A DNA stretch of 64,000 nt. Source: Anisus vortex (taxonomy: Eukaryota > Mollusca > Gastropoda > Planorbidae). Where the stretch lies: contig OX421497.1 in the NCBI GenBank assembly GCA_949126835.1, forward strand, positions 5,309,136 to 5,373,135. The letters run 5' to 3'. Position numbers and translations under genes: made by a program. Shown piece by piece: positions 58,801 to 60,195 of the stretch. The notes below the pieces were generated by a model. The model had not been told where the DNA came from. It searched no databases and was given only the letters and a program-made list of their open reading frames with translations. Every line of letters starts with the position of its first letter. Position 1 is the first letter of the stretch.

Positions 58801-60164
58801 TAATGTACGTGATTGGTCATATCTTTCGTCAGTATATTGTGATGTTCGTAAAACGTTACATAAATAAAATATGACTGCCTTATATTTAGGGATGGGATGA
58901 CTGATATTACAAGAACAATGCACTATGGGCAACCTACAGATTATCAAAAGGTAAACTAAATAGTTTTATTTAAAATATGAATAATAAAAAAAAATCTATT
59001 TCAATAAATACTGTATTTTATAAGCTTATATTTCAATACATATTTTCTCTCATAACGATTAAATTAAAAATAAACACCTCTATCTCAACGCTAATATTTC
59101 AATAAAAACTTTTTATCTCAACGCTTACATTTCAATAAATTTAATACTGATATCTCAAAACTTATATTTCAATAAATAGTGATATCTCAACACTAATAAT
59201 ATTTCAATCTATCGATCGATTTATCTATGAAACGATCCATTCATCTATCCATTTTTTTATCTACATCATTAATGTAAAATTATACTCGGCTGTATTGTTT
59301 TACAAGAAATTGACGAATCTGCCTTTTCGCCCTTATCACAATTGAGGCTTTTGCATGGAAACATGACCGAAGCTAGAAGTTCAAGTTTTGATTTGTACAT
59401 AAATTGAAAATGTTATATAGTCATGTTGAGTTTGAGTCAAAGTACGCTCAGTGCTTCTCTATGCTGCAGAGACCTGGAAGACCAATACCAAAATCGAAAG
59501 CCGACTCAGAGGGTTTGAAGAAAGATGTCTCCGACGCATACTAAGGATTAACTTGGAAGACAACATCTCCAAAAGTGAAGTTCGCAAGAGAACAGAAATA
59601 AACTGCATCACTGAAGAAATTAAGAAAAGTAGATGGAGATGGCTGGGTCACTTCTTCGCATGGATAGAAAGAGGCTTCCAAGCATTAGTTTGAAATGGAC
59701 ATCAGCAGGGAAAAGGAGAAGGGGAAGACCAATGGGAACTTGGAGGAGAACGATGTATGATGAAGCAAAGATCACCAATAAAACATGGCATGAAATCAGA
59801 TGGCTCACCCAGGATAGGGAGGCCTGGCGGAACTTTGTTGCTGCCTTATGCTCCACGGGGAGCGATACAGAATAAGAGAGGAGGGAATAGGGAAAACATG
59901 AGTAACATAATTTCGTTAGTGGGTTGGGGTGACTGAAAGTTTGACAGCTGTTGACAGAGGAGAAAGGGGAGTAAGTAAAAATTCCTTAACATTATTTTAC
60001 GTATATAATTGGCTTCCTCTTATTATAAGAAATGTAACATTGATGCACGAATGACTTTTAATAAAGGAACAAAAATGTGTTGTTTATATTACAGGAGTGT
60101 TACACCAGGGTGTTAATGGCAAAAATCAATCTCGCTATGTTTAAATGGCCCAAAGGCTTAAAAG
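1777..60164 (+). CDS. XPNPEP2: Secreted Xaa-Pro aminopeptidase (M24B), 17 exons, 3' end outside window
   Basis: The enzyme removes the N-terminal residue from peptides with proline in second position. The join is 1777-1807, 3111-3178, 7208-7333, 17703-17769, 21096-21206, 21740-21835, 23544-23699, 34203-34298, 35369-35456, 36996-37134, 39490-39609, 40579-40665, 51432-51482, 52308-52369, 53283-53432, 58890-58950 and 60095-60164. This is 1579 coding nt with every phase matching and AG/GT at every junction. Residues 1-21 look like a signal peptide, which favours the XPNPEP2 (membrane or secreted) type over cytosolic XPNPEP1. The creatinase N-terminal domains span about residues 34-395 and the pita-bread domain starts near 396. 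H457 lies in IMHYRP; D477 (LDSGGNY) and D488 (TDITRT) are 11 apart, as are the first two metal ligands of the family. The HGTGHG motif and two Glu ligands are not in the window. At least seven N-glycosylation sequons support an extracellular fate. Family membership is very likely; the XPNPEP2 symbol rests mainly on the signal peptide. Confidence 0.9.
2200..2815 (-). pseudogene. LINE family A fragment, internally deleted
   Basis: On the minus strand, 2519-2758 reads LSPTLFNIFLDRIMSDVLEA and later GLAGSVKKKLANLVKRLDKT, a LINE RT palm region whose YADD-type motif is scrambled. Toward 2230 it continues with SKPEVMSRIAQTTAALKRLK-like sequence, then jumps to the GGRKRG tail, so a middle part is missing. 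It lies in intron 1, antisense to the host gene. Confidence 0.78.
3111..3178 (+). CDS. XPNPEP2: XPNPEP exon 2
   Basis: Follows a tttgttttag acceptor and precedes a gtaagt donor. It completes the leader (AVLCIKLSASA) and continues NVVGRTLCGPGD, the start of the mature protein. Phases are 1 in and 0 out. Confidence 0.82.
3360..3830. repeat. Unclassified interspersed repeat in intron 2
   Basis: Starts with AAGATAAGATAAGATAC followed by CTTTATTGATCAAAG and a moderately GC-rich body to about 3800. It has the look of a retroelement 3' region, but no domain is readable. The call rests on recalled repeat character; no second copy was found in the window. Confidence 0.4.
4213..4308. repeat. Short tandem repeat, GCTATATAAAGG-like
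   Basis: About seven imperfect units of roughly 13-15 bp built on ATATAAAGGC, directly before a LINE fragment. Confidence 0.75.
4340..4705 (+). pseudogene. LINE family B, 3' end remnant
   Basis: Reads LRRILKIVWPNTISNEDLRE, then PRTALRWTTQGRK, and after frame changes a segment like RDLMARGLNLEIA...ATERDKWRSLAFAS. This is the C-terminal end of a LINE RT ORF of a different family from 1-720. Stops and frameshifts make it non-functional. It lies in intron 2. Confidence 0.8.
5164..5345. mobile_element. Partial TIR element with AAAACCGG motifs (hAT-like), copy 1
   Basis: Begins TAGGGATGTTAAAACCGG and repeats AAAACCGGT several times. The body (TCACAAAG, GAAAAAAT.GTTCAAACTTAA, GGCATTCAAG) matches 25310-25500, so it is a dispersed element. 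The GGATGTT end and CCGG repeats resemble hAT non-autonomous elements. The right end is not found. Confidence 0.5.
5405..5760. repeat. Degenerate GTAG/GTAT microsatellite tract
   Basis: About 350 bp of imperfect GTAG, GTAT and GGTA tetranucleotides on the + strand. Confidence 0.8.
5761..6690. other. Intron 2 sequence with no recognised feature
   Basis: AT-rich, no credible ORF, no domain and no clear internal repeat seen. Confidence 0.5.
6702..7100. repeat. 57-bp minisatellite, 7 copies
   Basis: Exactly 399 bp, seven units of 57 bp starting GTGACGGCTACAG, with an 11-nt start of an eighth. Copies differ at a few positions. Because 57 is divisible by 3, both strands stay open (19-residue periodic peptides), but these ORFs have no domain and are array artefacts. 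It ends about 107 bp before exon 3. Confidence 0.93.
7208..7333 (+). CDS. XPNPEP2: XPNPEP exon 3
   Basis: Encodes 42 residues, phase 0 to 0. It includes FRKHMSRLRI and AGYIQYTTDPHM, which correspond to the LR..M...N...YI...TDAH region of the creatinase N-terminal domain. It follows tttcag and ends at gtcagt, a less usual donor. It sits about 100 bp after a 57-bp minisatellite. Confidence 0.85.
7440..8000. repeat. Interspersed repeat R2, copy 1
   Basis: The part from about 7690 to 7980 (GATGACGTCATAAA..., GACAGTGTTCACCGCAGTAA, CATACATACATAC) aligns with 9170-9460 with roughly a quarter of positions changed. It ends TTTTGAGATTTATATATA, which recurs at 16771. Confidence 0.65.
8010..8640. repeat. 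Repeated CATTGCCCGCTACAAA modules in intron 3
   Basis: About four imperfect modules of roughly 150 bp, each with ATTGCCCGCTACAAAGGTTA, GTGAATGAAATT, GTTCCCTTCACTCA and CGCAAACCGGCAATTGAA. The flanks at 8014 and 8635 share GTGCCC...CGGGCTAAAATT and AGTCTTAAGCGGTGA-like sequence. Element type unknown. Confidence 0.6.
8735..9015 (+). pseudogene. L2/CR1-like LINE 3' end
   Basis: Reads VRSFESVALSPWNSLPGTLT then NSATKVSFKKNLKTFLFH and a stop, the typical C-terminus of L2/CR1-type RT (F....P.LWNSLP..LR....S...FK..LKT.LF). Then comes a 3' UTR ending GCGCTATATAATAATTATT. Only the last coding exon-like stretch is left. Confidence 0.8.
9120..9462. repeat. Interspersed repeat R2, copy 2
   Basis: Second copy of the block at 7690-7980. 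Its CATA tract is split by a hAT-type MITE, and its TTTTGAGATTTATATA end lies beyond 16770 because a TIR transposon is inserted. Confidence 0.65.
9463..9709. mobile_element. hAT-type MITE in a CATA microsatellite
   Basis: A 247-bp element with terminal inverted repeats CAGTGCTTTTTTTGTGA and CAGTGCTTTTTTGTAAA, and inner GTACC/CCGGCACC inverted motifs. It is flanked by CATACATA (9455-9462 and 9710-9717), an 8-bp duplication as expected for hAT, though the site is itself a CATA repeat. No coding capacity. Confidence 0.78.
9710..9748. repeat. (CATA)n microsatellite
   Basis: About nine CATA units between the hAT MITE and the left end of the TA-flanked TIR element. Confidence 0.9.
10758..11128 (-). 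repeat. 3' LTR of element A
   Basis: 371 bp, same length as the other LTR. Visible differences include CTCGTGCG versus CATTTGCG near the right third and ATATATG versus ATACATG. Confidence 0.88.
11129..12055. other. Non-coding interval where element A should have RT-RNase H
   Basis: About 930 AT-rich bases between the end of the integrase frame and the 3' LTR. No RT or RNase H motif is readable in any frame. A (GT)n tract lies at 11862-11877. Confidence 0.7.
12056..15607 (-). pseudogene. Element A Gag-PR-IN frame with one TAG
   Basis: The frame starts MAEANLML at 15607. It has a coiled-coil-like charged stretch, a SCAN-like capsid (about residues 160-330), a CCHC knuckle CTFCKKDGHIIENC from about residue 377, and a protease DSGA (D530). 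The integrase has an HHCC zinc finger, D826 (IIIDCVGP), D885 (SDQGSN) and E921 (ALER). A TAG at 12797-12799 stops it after 936 residues; the same frame resumes with the integrase C-terminus and GPY/F module (FTGPYEVMAKLSEVTYLV). It ends at 12056 just after NLFADVRNRTRLMEQ, which looks like the lead-in to RT. Non-functional as a full Pol. Confidence 0.9.
15868..16238 (-). repeat. 5' LTR of element A
   Basis: 371 bp. On the minus strand it runs from 16238 (TGTTACG) to 15868 and is followed by the leader of the Gag ORF. Confidence 0.88.
16782..16798. repeat. (TA)n microsatellite
   Basis: Short TA run at the resumed R2 repeat, right of the TIR transposon. Confidence 0.85.
16800..17700. other. 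Intron 3 end, nothing recognised
   Basis: AT-rich sequence up to exon 4 with no readable domain. A gtaagt at 17531 resembles a donor, but the segment before it has no family similarity. Confidence 0.5.
17703..17769 (+). CDS. XPNPEP2: XPNPEP exon 4
   Basis: Encodes TEYHLVADYDKRVEFMTGFK and then GK. This matches the conserved SEY....D.RR.FI.GF.G block that follows the DAH motif in this family. Acceptor ttttacag, donor gtagga, phase 0 in and 1 out. It is isolated between a 10.4-kb and a 3.3-kb intron. Confidence 0.92.
17770..18186. other. Start of intron 4, nothing recognised
   Basis: Short unlinked ORFs only. A small GTCACATGACA triplication lies near 18040-18070. Confidence 0.5.
18204..18458 (-). 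mobile_element. tRNA-derived SINE, minus strand
   Basis: Read on the minus strand it starts with a tRNA-like head: GTGCCCGAGCGGC (A-box-like), then GGGTTCGACTC (B box). A body follows with AAAGGCGGCTGGGCATTG and GTGGCCAC. It is flanked by a perfect 17-bp direct repeat CATTAACAAATTTGAAT (18187-18203 and 18459-18475), the hallmark of target-primed insertion. Not a functional tRNA gene. Confidence 0.88.
18502..18893. repeat. 18-bp AT-rich minisatellite
   Basis: About 21-22 units of TATACAAATTATACAATA with rare changes (AATAAATAC, ATGTATAC, ATCTAC). Period 18 keeps several frames open; the resulting Ile/Tyr/Asn/Thr-rich ORFs are artefacts. Confidence 0.95.
18915..19205. repeat. Interspersed repeat R1, copy 2
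   Basis: Same sequence as the copies at 1044 and 25017 with scattered differences. It immediately follows the 18-bp AT-rich array and is the longest of the three copies. Confidence 0.75.
19330..19890. repeat. Direct-repeat pair in intron 4
   Basis: TTTCTTTCGGTATTTAG..., TCTGACCCTGGCATAT and CTGGTATTTAAAA recur at 19443-19545 and 19769-19875, about 325 bp apart. The block begins ACTAGTGGTTATGCCCG, similar in style to 8005. Element class unknown. Confidence 0.55.
20152..20338. repeat. 18-bp minisatellite (ATTCATTGATGACACAAC)
   Basis: About ten units, some with ACAGATGACATAGC variants that alternate in a pattern, so units were probably copied in pairs. Confidence 0.92.
20785..20975 (+). mobile_element. 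Same SINE family, plus-strand copy
   Basis: Head ACAGTGGTCAAGCC and GGTGCGAATCC resemble A and B boxes. The body AAAGGCAGCTGGACATTGTG and GCCGTGGCCAC matches the inverted copy at 18204-18458. The right end and target duplication are unclear. Confidence 0.72.
21096..21206 (+). CDS. XPNPEP2: XPNPEP exon 5
   Basis: Reads FAFITTTESALFTERSFRQE and then ADDTMDCNWSLL, matching the family pattern A.V....AALWTD.RY..QA...MDCNW. Another frame is open across this exon (LPLLQRRNLHYS...), but only this frame has family similarity and joins both neighbours. Acceptor ttttttcccag, donor gtgatc, phases 1 and 1. Confidence 0.92.
21595..21642. promoter_or_regulatory. Two CRE-like octamers in a direct repeat, intron 5
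   Basis: CATCAAGTGACGTCA occurs twice (about 21597 and 21622), giving two perfect TGACGTCA palindromes 25 bp apart. Function unproven. Confidence 0.4.
21740..21835 (+). CDS. XPNPEP2: XPNPEP exon 6
   Basis: Encodes DNGSSSISQWFASAVLPERK and then YVGIDGLLITK, matching the W L......G.VG.DP.L.S segment. Acceptor aaaccag, donor gtagaa, phases 1 and 1. NGS is a glycosylation sequon. Confidence 0.9.
21836..22525. other. First part of intron 6, nothing recognised
   Basis: No domain, no repeat copy and no convincing regulatory motif seen. Confidence 0.5.
22526..22774. repeat. 83-bp tandem repeat, exactly three copies
   Basis: 249 bp = 3 x 83, units starting CTGTGTTTTTCCCAG at 22526, 22609 and 22692. 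They are nearly identical (one C/A change in the third). Each unit carries TTTTTCCCAG, an acceptor-like motif, and CGTCCAAT, a CCAAT box. Confidence 0.95.
22690..22960 (+). promoter_or_regulatory. GC-rich promoter-like patch in intron 6
   Basis: After the third CCAAT motif comes GTGGGCGGGGGCT (GC box), an ACCTTGCCAAGGT palindrome and a long G-rich run. Its make-up resembles the candidate promoter at 1530-1776. It could be an internal promoter or just a GC-rich repeat. Confidence 0.3.
23544..23699 (+). CDS. XPNPEP2: XPNPEP exon 7
   Basis: The longest exon at 156 bp. It encodes YFEWFESILAALPTPLVLIE and then a segment ending WDEFNRPQQPDNPVNALDLK plus FA, matching the N-L-V-D..W...RP..P linker into the second domain. 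Acceptor ttattttcag. The donor gttttaatat is weak and opens the 10.5-kb intron 7 that contains LTR element B. Confidence 0.88.
24385..24470 (-). repeat. L2/CR1-like 3' terminus with TAA microsatellite
   Basis: AATAATAATAATAATAAT next to ATTTGTATAGCGCTGCC. On the minus strand this is the GCGCTATACAAAT(ATT)n end typical of L2/CR1 elements. A coding part is not recognised. Confidence 0.55.
25017..25230. repeat. Interspersed repeat R1, copy 3
   Basis: Third copy of the TTATCTTAT...CCATTTCATGCC repeat, in intron 7 upstream of element B. Confidence 0.75.
25295..25518. mobile_element. AAAACCGG TIR element, copy 2, left part
   Basis: CAAAACCGGATTTCGGTTCTATAAAACCG and the following body match the copy at 5164. 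The element is interrupted at 25518 by LTR element B and continues at 33658. Confidence 0.55.
25519..26060 (+). repeat. 5' LTR of element B
   Basis: TGCTAGTATG...ATAACA. Contains CTATATAAAG at 25651 (TATA box), a tandem pair of CTCAGTCTGATCACGGGG after it, and AATAAATAG near 25898 as a possible polyadenylation signal. Confidence 0.95.
26061..27900 (+). other. Long 5' leader of element B
   Basis: About 1.84 kb without a credible ORF. It has a duplicated AAGATGGCGGACACTAG near 26700 and a triplicated TTGTGTTGTGTTTCATTTAT block near 27310-27410. Confidence 0.7.
27901..32799 (+). CDS. Element B Gag-Pol, 1632 residues (Gag-PR-IN-RT-RH)
   Basis: Single uninterrupted frame. Residues about 15-105 are a charged coiled-coil region rich in KQKELE repeats. 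A SCAN-like capsid follows to about 285. A CCHC knuckle begins at C326 (CQFCNRYGHIDRFC), then come three NFTR.NFPQG repeats. The protease motif is DTGSS (D461). The integrase zinc finger is H770, H777, C807, C810 and its catalytic triad D840, D900, E936 (spacing 35), followed by a GPY/F module WKGPYDIIHKLSDVTYKI. RT comes after, with D1295 and YVDD (D1357, D1358). RNase H has D1506 (CDASKIG) and TDHKP. Putting IN before RT is the Gmr1 arrangement, not the usual gypsy one. No env. Strongly A-rich coding strand. Confidence 0.96.
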   Translation: MDVKVKLLYEEAKALAKEFEITEKKELQEFIEKKVKELKKELSDKERDERAESRSHELKQKELDNELKQKELELELKQKEIQLKLDHELELAKLQQNKVEHSTNSSNKHGVRFKMPPFDGKENILDFLTLFETTCKGYNIPQSEWYIHLIPQLKDKGREALAHIDKEITDYTIIREQLIKFFIHSEDYYRQKFHSFLLTDKIEPRAFVSEVKSFLLTWLELIKIDTKNPNEIIEMVVVDKVLQMASKPLFTHIMERKVRNIENLIDAISNFKDSNPNVELTKQTQTVNTMQNRRHRSYSPPRTNSQYGRRQNYGNETNTNRQNLRCQFCNRYGHIDRFCGFRIKQLSNRYRQNEYSQNNQNFQNKNFTRQNFPQGNQNFTRRNFPQGNQNQNFTRLNFPQGNSTNQHVTNPNSANQNFQNRNKGYTNNPTTHRNNVIFENKGQLILFPAYVEGIRTYCLRDTGSSLTCVDERIIPPHKAKNILRIETIKLGNGSMVSCPITTIQIDTPWLTGYTEAAILKNCVAPLIIGNTYGVKQDNSFEIFQQWMDLKSTDLNLKPVILLENNQLGDLSQDEFGPALQTVSFLQTLGKSDSSIINDTPNIDIPINKVKENLMPKWNGTEKLNQYIERFEEQCEINNIPKQLHAISLCKHLENHKAIYNIAEKEINDFQTLKTNILAYIDTTQKKTETQMKKHEQISLNSMPFDEQTLKNEQKQDEYINKIVSQLGKENFKQGQMKLINGILCRIETKTDITQIVVPKSLTVQIMKISHDNALAGHLSTKKTCNKIKNNFWWPNLEKDLKTFIKSCSTCLIHNQKNSKHKAPLQKTDTVDKPFVKIAIDIIGPMKEARNSKAKFALTLIDMGSRWVEVIPLREITADRVCNSLLPIFCRFGFPKTILSDNGTQFKSKLTQAFTKMLNITQIFSSIYHPESNGMVERANQTIKQMLAKVCEEHPYEWDEFLPAILFAYRQAKHESTGYSPFELIFGRNANGPLENFKAELLKTKETKISPFDLINKTEKHMQTAYQFAVEKNQEIKEKTILRENMNKNLRKLEIGNKVLVYLPIGSGNTMQWKGPYDIIHKLSDVTYKIDINGSEKIVHINNLRHYEESNIVDTTSKTNDKIENNNVIIVEDENIKDIPSNVNYLCGMTANTTNELEQINLDHIPSVETKIKIVKILNKFKDTITETPGLTNVIEHTIELTDKKEFRSKAYRIPQMLVDKVDKELDQLIENKIINKSMSQYSSPMVIVRKKNGSIRLCCDYRKLNKITKIDQEGLPNIDNIINTMATGKIFSTIDLTRGFWQVPLDKNSKDYAAFITHRGVFNWNVMPFGLINSTATFTKLMRKILPQRNNIIHYVDDVCIYTETWDEHLTILEEVLQILKDNNLTVSPTKLKIGQTEIEFLGHTFSNGQVKPTEQLHKKILEIKTPKTKKEVRALLGLFNYYSKFIPKYSQIVRPIIDLTKKFQPNYVNWNNECEQSFRQLVNEFSKEPILETIQKDDEIILACDASKIGLGACIFKKVMIDSEMVYKPAFYISRALTNSEKNFSILELEGLCIAYAVLKFQYYLLGRKFTILTDHKPLVNFNVSNVNNKRINKYALLLSDYQFQIKSIVGKDNHLPDVLSRLSIYIPDIE
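32800..33110 (+). other. 3' non-coding part of element B
   Basis: Short tandem TTTTATGATGATTATTTATG pair and AT-rich sequence ending in the G-rich candidate polypurine tract. Confidence 0.7.
33111..33652 (+). repeat. 3' LTR of element B
   Basis: Same length as the 5' LTR and same sequence as far as read. It carries the same TATA and AATAAA-type motifs in host sense orientation. Confidence 0.95.
33658..33790. mobile_element. AAAACCGG TIR element, copy 2, right part
   Basis: Continues after element B: TCAAAACCGGTTTTCGGTTT, then GTTTAACATCC, which is the inverse of the GGATGTTAAA end seen at 5166. Confidence 0.55.
34203..34298 (+). CDS. XPNPEP2: XPNPEP exon 8
   Basis: Encodes VSWQEKIKNLRSNITKKGAD and then AFVVTSLDEIA, matching the S W.EKI..LR......A..V..L.E.AWL block. 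Acceptor tgtttacag, donor gtgagt, phases 1 and 1. It begins about 550 bp after the 3' LTR of element B. Confidence 0.93.
34430..35175 (-). pseudogene. LINE family B remnant, antisense in intron 8
   Basis: Minus strand from 35175: LEDLDYADDLELLSHTYQQM (RT catalytic YADD), then SRLNKERNSFYGMNNIWDSC and YSTRTNLKLYNSC. After a deletion come TWRRTLVQEVKKFSFSWGKI and, in another frame, RWKDFVAAISANGVT. The order matches a LINE RT C-terminal half. Several stops and frameshifts. Confidence 0.82.
35369..35456 (+). CDS. XPNPEP2: XPNPEP exon 9
   Basis: With the last base of exon 8 it makes W followed by LFNLRGSDTKYAPYVHAYAI, the strongly conserved AWLFNLR..D..Y.P....Y motif. Acceptor tcttatag, donor gtaatt, phase 1 in and 2 out. 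Confidence 0.94.
35563..36325. repeat. 78-bp minisatellite, about 10 copies
   Basis: Units starting CAATAATAGGGTAATTATTT recur every 78 bp from 35563 to 36265 with very few changes (GGG/GCG, TTTTGG/TTCTGG). A degenerate half unit lies at 35470-35562. It starts about 105 bp after exon 9. Confidence 0.94.
36385..36720 (+). pseudogene. LINE RNase H domain remnant
   Basis: Reads RTVIFTDARTVLQSLK, an A-run, then after frame changes LALQWIPGHIQ and NTADTLAKAGCRQNQ. These are RNase H motifs of non-LTR elements of the I/R1/Jockey type. Frameshifted. It lies in intron 9. Confidence 0.8.
36996..37134 (+). CDS. XPNPEP2: XPNPEP exon 10
   Basis: Encodes LILDNSYERLRAQPTDPETK and then a segment ending LFLVDWKHDPIIN. 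It occupies the variable part of domain 2 between the first strand and the Y...L segment. Acceptor ttgttcag, donor gtaaat, phase 2 in and 0 out. Similarity is weaker here, but phase and position fit. Confidence 0.85.
37530..37620. mobile_element. Partial hAT-type MITE (TCGGCAACCT family)
   Basis: GGTTCGGCAACCTAAGGCTC, GCGTGCCAGA and TTGGCACGCAGAACGATTTT match the complete copy at 53016-53198. The right end is not found. Confidence 0.65.
37622..38620. other. Intron 10 sequence, nothing recognised
   Basis: No domain or clear repeat seen. The short ORFs are unlinked. Confidence 0.45.
38626..38720 (+). pseudogene. Small LINE family B-like fragment
   Basis: Reads CDAEIRARIGSANAAMAKLN, the conserved D.EI..RI..A..A...L segment following the LINE RT domain. 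Isolated in intron 10. Confidence 0.6.
38898..38942. repeat. Short tandem repeat (ACACATCTCA)n
   Basis: About four 10-bp units. Confidence 0.8.
39490..39609 (+). CDS. XPNPEP2: XPNPEP exon 11
   Basis: Forty codons, phase 0 to 0, starting VFGYDKYGPIWMMSLLKNFT and ending with NYDIFLGVK. It spans the second half of domain 2. Acceptor tttcctcag, donor gttggt (weak). Confidence 0.84.
40026..40535. repeat. 33/38-bp minisatellite in intron 11
   Basis: About 14 units built on TTGATATTTGTGATTTACTG plus TTACGTTATGTTATGTTA. A long form (about 38 bp) and a short form lacking one 5-bp ATGTT-type step alternate. It ends about 40 bp before exon 12. Confidence 0.92.
40579..40665 (+). CDS. XPNPEP2: XPNPEP exon 12
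   Basis: Encodes NNFTIAPSPIAIDKSVKNPQ and then ESAGMRNAN. This matches the SPV...KA.KN..E...... .A segment that leads into the catalytic domain. Acceptor ttttgcag, donor gtaaga, phase 0 to 0. It sits between the 33-38 bp array and the minisatellite holding element C. Confidence 0.93.
40814..40914. repeat. 22-bp minisatellite, left part
   Basis: About four and a half units with core ACACCATTTGATGGCACC. The array is cut at GGCAC (40910-40914) by LTR element C and continues at 48945. Confidence 0.95.
40915..42197 (-). repeat. 3' LTR of element C (1283 bp)
   Basis: Full-length LTR. It includes the segment about 42060-42140 that is missing from the other LTR. Confidence 0.94.
42241..45594 (-). 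pseudogene. Element C Pol (PR-IN-RT-RH) with one TAG
   Basis: One frame from about 45594 to 42241. The protease motif is LLDSGCQ (D at 45361-45363). The integrase has the HHCC finger, a catalytic D near 44635 (VSVDLVGP), a second at 44458 (SDNGPQ) and E near 44350 (GLVER). The GPY/F module is at 43935 and below. RT has FDLSKGF and FVDD (43111-43122). RNase H has CDASGRAVG and TDHQPL. A TAG at 43933-43935 replaces the residue just before RGPYPV, splitting IN from RT; both sides are otherwise open. No ATG was found at the Pol start, which fits translation from Gag. Confidence 0.92.
45591..46757 (-). CDS. Element C Gag, 388 residues
   Basis: Starts MAEGVLLRKQLREEAIAIGY at 46757. A coiled-coil region follows with EQLAREERA repeated three times (27-bp DNA repeat, 46550-46625). 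A SCAN-like capsid (HCRILVSTLRG, then KKFRSSTLRPGENYTRFAER) occupies about residues 150-290. The C-terminal tail is rich in Pro, Arg and His; no CCHC knuckle is visible. Pol continues in the -1 frame from the Gag stop region (45591-45594), so frameshifting or a short overlap is implied. Confidence 0.9.
   Translation of the reverse strand: MAEGVLLRKQLREEAIAIGYIDSDITKYVVEQVAAHEAKTERLRVEQLAREERAEQLAREERAEQLAREEREKHRLDEEARRAHEFRLAELAASVRAPDNNDNPSSPSSFSSAIPNHPLPRHASLWTDVHDPRLEQFDIYLRRFSDCMELNEVPPELHCRILVSTLRGEDYEAYCKLAPEDRESCAALKNALLNRHQLHASHYQKKFRSSTLRPGENYTRFAERIQSYLLKWVELGNIEQSFDGMVTLLMTEQVESQMTPKLKAFLIQHGIEGLPSSLQSADRFLQANKVETSHPREKSLSHPASRQENGRSTRPPGHLSRPGHPQSPWNNWDNHRTNPPPLISQTSFPSSRPGPPQHRPPPRPLKTPDVRANHTNRPGHKPAPGKPN
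46758..47744 (-). other. Leader of element C with G-rich tandem tract
   Basis: About 1 kb between the 5' LTR and Gag. It includes a 47395-47560 tract of GCGTAGGCTGGGGTGGCGTA-type repeats (period about 27-30 bp). Strong GC content contrasts with the host introns. Confidence 0.75.
47745..48944 (-). repeat. 5' LTR of element C (1200 bp, 82-bp deletion)
   Basis: Matches 40915-42197 almost base for base. GTTGAG is joined directly to TACTATCTATC near 48887, where the other copy has about 82 more bases. Confidence 0.94.
48945..49972. repeat. 22-bp minisatellite, right part
   Basis: About 47 units of the same repeat. Variants are GGTACC for GGCACC and ATCATT for ACCATT, distributed in blocks. Period 22 shifts frame each unit, yet no frame has stops, giving overlapping MVSMVPSNGVYG-type artefact ORFs. 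Confidence 0.96.
50225..50445. mobile_element. MITE with GTATATACTCGCRTATAAGT ends
   Basis: Left ATATACTCACGTATATAAGT and right (inverted) TATATACTCGCATATAAGTC form imperfect terminal inverted repeats about 30 bp long. GTATAAGTCGCACCC recurs inside. About 210 bp, non-coding. Superfamily not assigned. Confidence 0.65.
50450..51034. other. Intron 12 sequence with nothing recognised
   Basis: No domain in any frame and no repeat seen up to the 65-bp units. Confidence 0.45.
51035..51360. repeat. About 65-bp tandem repeat, 5 diverged copies
   Basis: Units contain TTCCAACAGTTTCAGATTA, then AATAATGGTGTCGGCAAATG and TCGTCATTG. They end about 70 bp before exon 13. The same sequence recurs six times in the intron 17 array. 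Confidence 0.85.
51432..51482 (+). CDS. XPNPEP2: XPNPEP exon 13
   Basis: Seventeen codons, IRDSAGLIQFLAFLEKE, matching the H.RDAVA...YL.WLE.. helix at the start of the pita-bread fold. Acceptor ttgtttcag, donor gtaagt, phase 0 to 0. Confidence 0.93.
52308..52369 (+). CDS. XPNPEP2: XPNPEP exon 14
   Basis: Encodes IKSGQKWTEYSAAVELQKRR, equivalent to the T.DE.S.A..V...R stretch of the family. Acceptor tctacag, donor gtaagt, phase 0 in and 2 out. Confidence 0.87.
52440..52650 (+). mobile_element. Decayed copy of the tRNA-derived SINE
   Basis: GTAACGGCAGCTGGGCGTTG and TGCTGG near 52605-52635 match the body of the SINEs at 18204 and 20785. TAGCGGCAGTGCTATGACTT near 52455 may be a damaged head. 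Confidence 0.5.
53016..53198. mobile_element. hAT-type MITE, complete, 183 bp
   Basis: Starts CAGTGATCGGCAACCT and ends AGGTTGCCGACCCCTG, an inverted repeat. It is flanked by GCTTAGAT (53008-53015) and GTTCAGAT (53199-53206), an 8-bp duplication with two mismatches. Non-coding. It lies in intron 14 just before exon 15. Confidence 0.85.
53283..53432 (+). CDS. XPNPEP2: XPNPEP exon 15 (catalytic His, first metal Asp)
   Basis: Contains GLSFETIAGYGSNGAIMHYR and VLDSGGNYL, matching the .G.SF.TI...G.NAA..HY.P and LDSGGQY signatures. H457 and D477 of the joined protein lie here. Acceptor aacactacag, donor gtaagt, phase 2 and 2. A hAT-type MITE ends about 85 bp upstream. Confidence 0.96.
53588..58440. 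repeat. 19-bp minisatellite, about 250 copies
   Basis: About 4.85 kb of AAGTGTCTTGGAAATATAC and variants (TTAGAAATA, AAACGTC, AATAAAC). Blocks with the pair AAACGTC...AAACGTC recur about every 190 bp (10 units), and identical patterns recur 1919 bp (101 units) and 570 bp (30 units) apart, so there is higher-order structure. All ORFs here are array artefacts. It fills most of intron 15. Confidence 0.97.
58441..58889. other. End of intron 15, nothing recognised
   Basis: AT-rich; one short minus-strand ORF without recognisable domain. Confidence 0.45.
58890..58950 (+). CDS. XPNPEP2: XPNPEP exon 16 (second metal Asp)
   Basis: Reads DGMTDITRTMHYGQPTDYQK, matching DGTTD.TRT.H.G.P. Metal ligand D488 is in TDITRT. 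Acceptor tatatttag, donor gtaaac, phase 2 in and 0 out. It follows the 4.9-kb 19-bp array. Confidence 0.96.
59440..59880 (+). pseudogene. LINE family B 3' end in intron 16
   Basis: Reads LLYAAETWKTNTKIESRLRG, then RRILRINLEDNISKSEVRKR and SRWRWLGH. After a frame change near 59640 it continues SLLRMDRKRLPSISLKWTSA, then RGRPMGTWRRTM and REAWRNFVAALCSTGSDTE and a stop. Compared with 4340-4705 it is the same kind of RT C-terminus with the reading frame broken once. Confidence 0.87.
60095..60164 (+). CDS. XPNPEP2: XPNPEP exon 17 (last exon in window)
   Basis: Encodes ECYTRVLMAKINLAMFKWPK then GLK plus one base, matching the E.YTRVL.G.I.L....FP segment. Acceptor atattacag, donor gtaaaa, phase 0 in and 1 out. 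The next exon, expected to start near SGR and lead to HGTGHG, is not found before 64000. Confidence 0.93.
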
Positions 60165-60195
60165 GTAAAAATAAGAATTTCATTCCTTGTGCATT

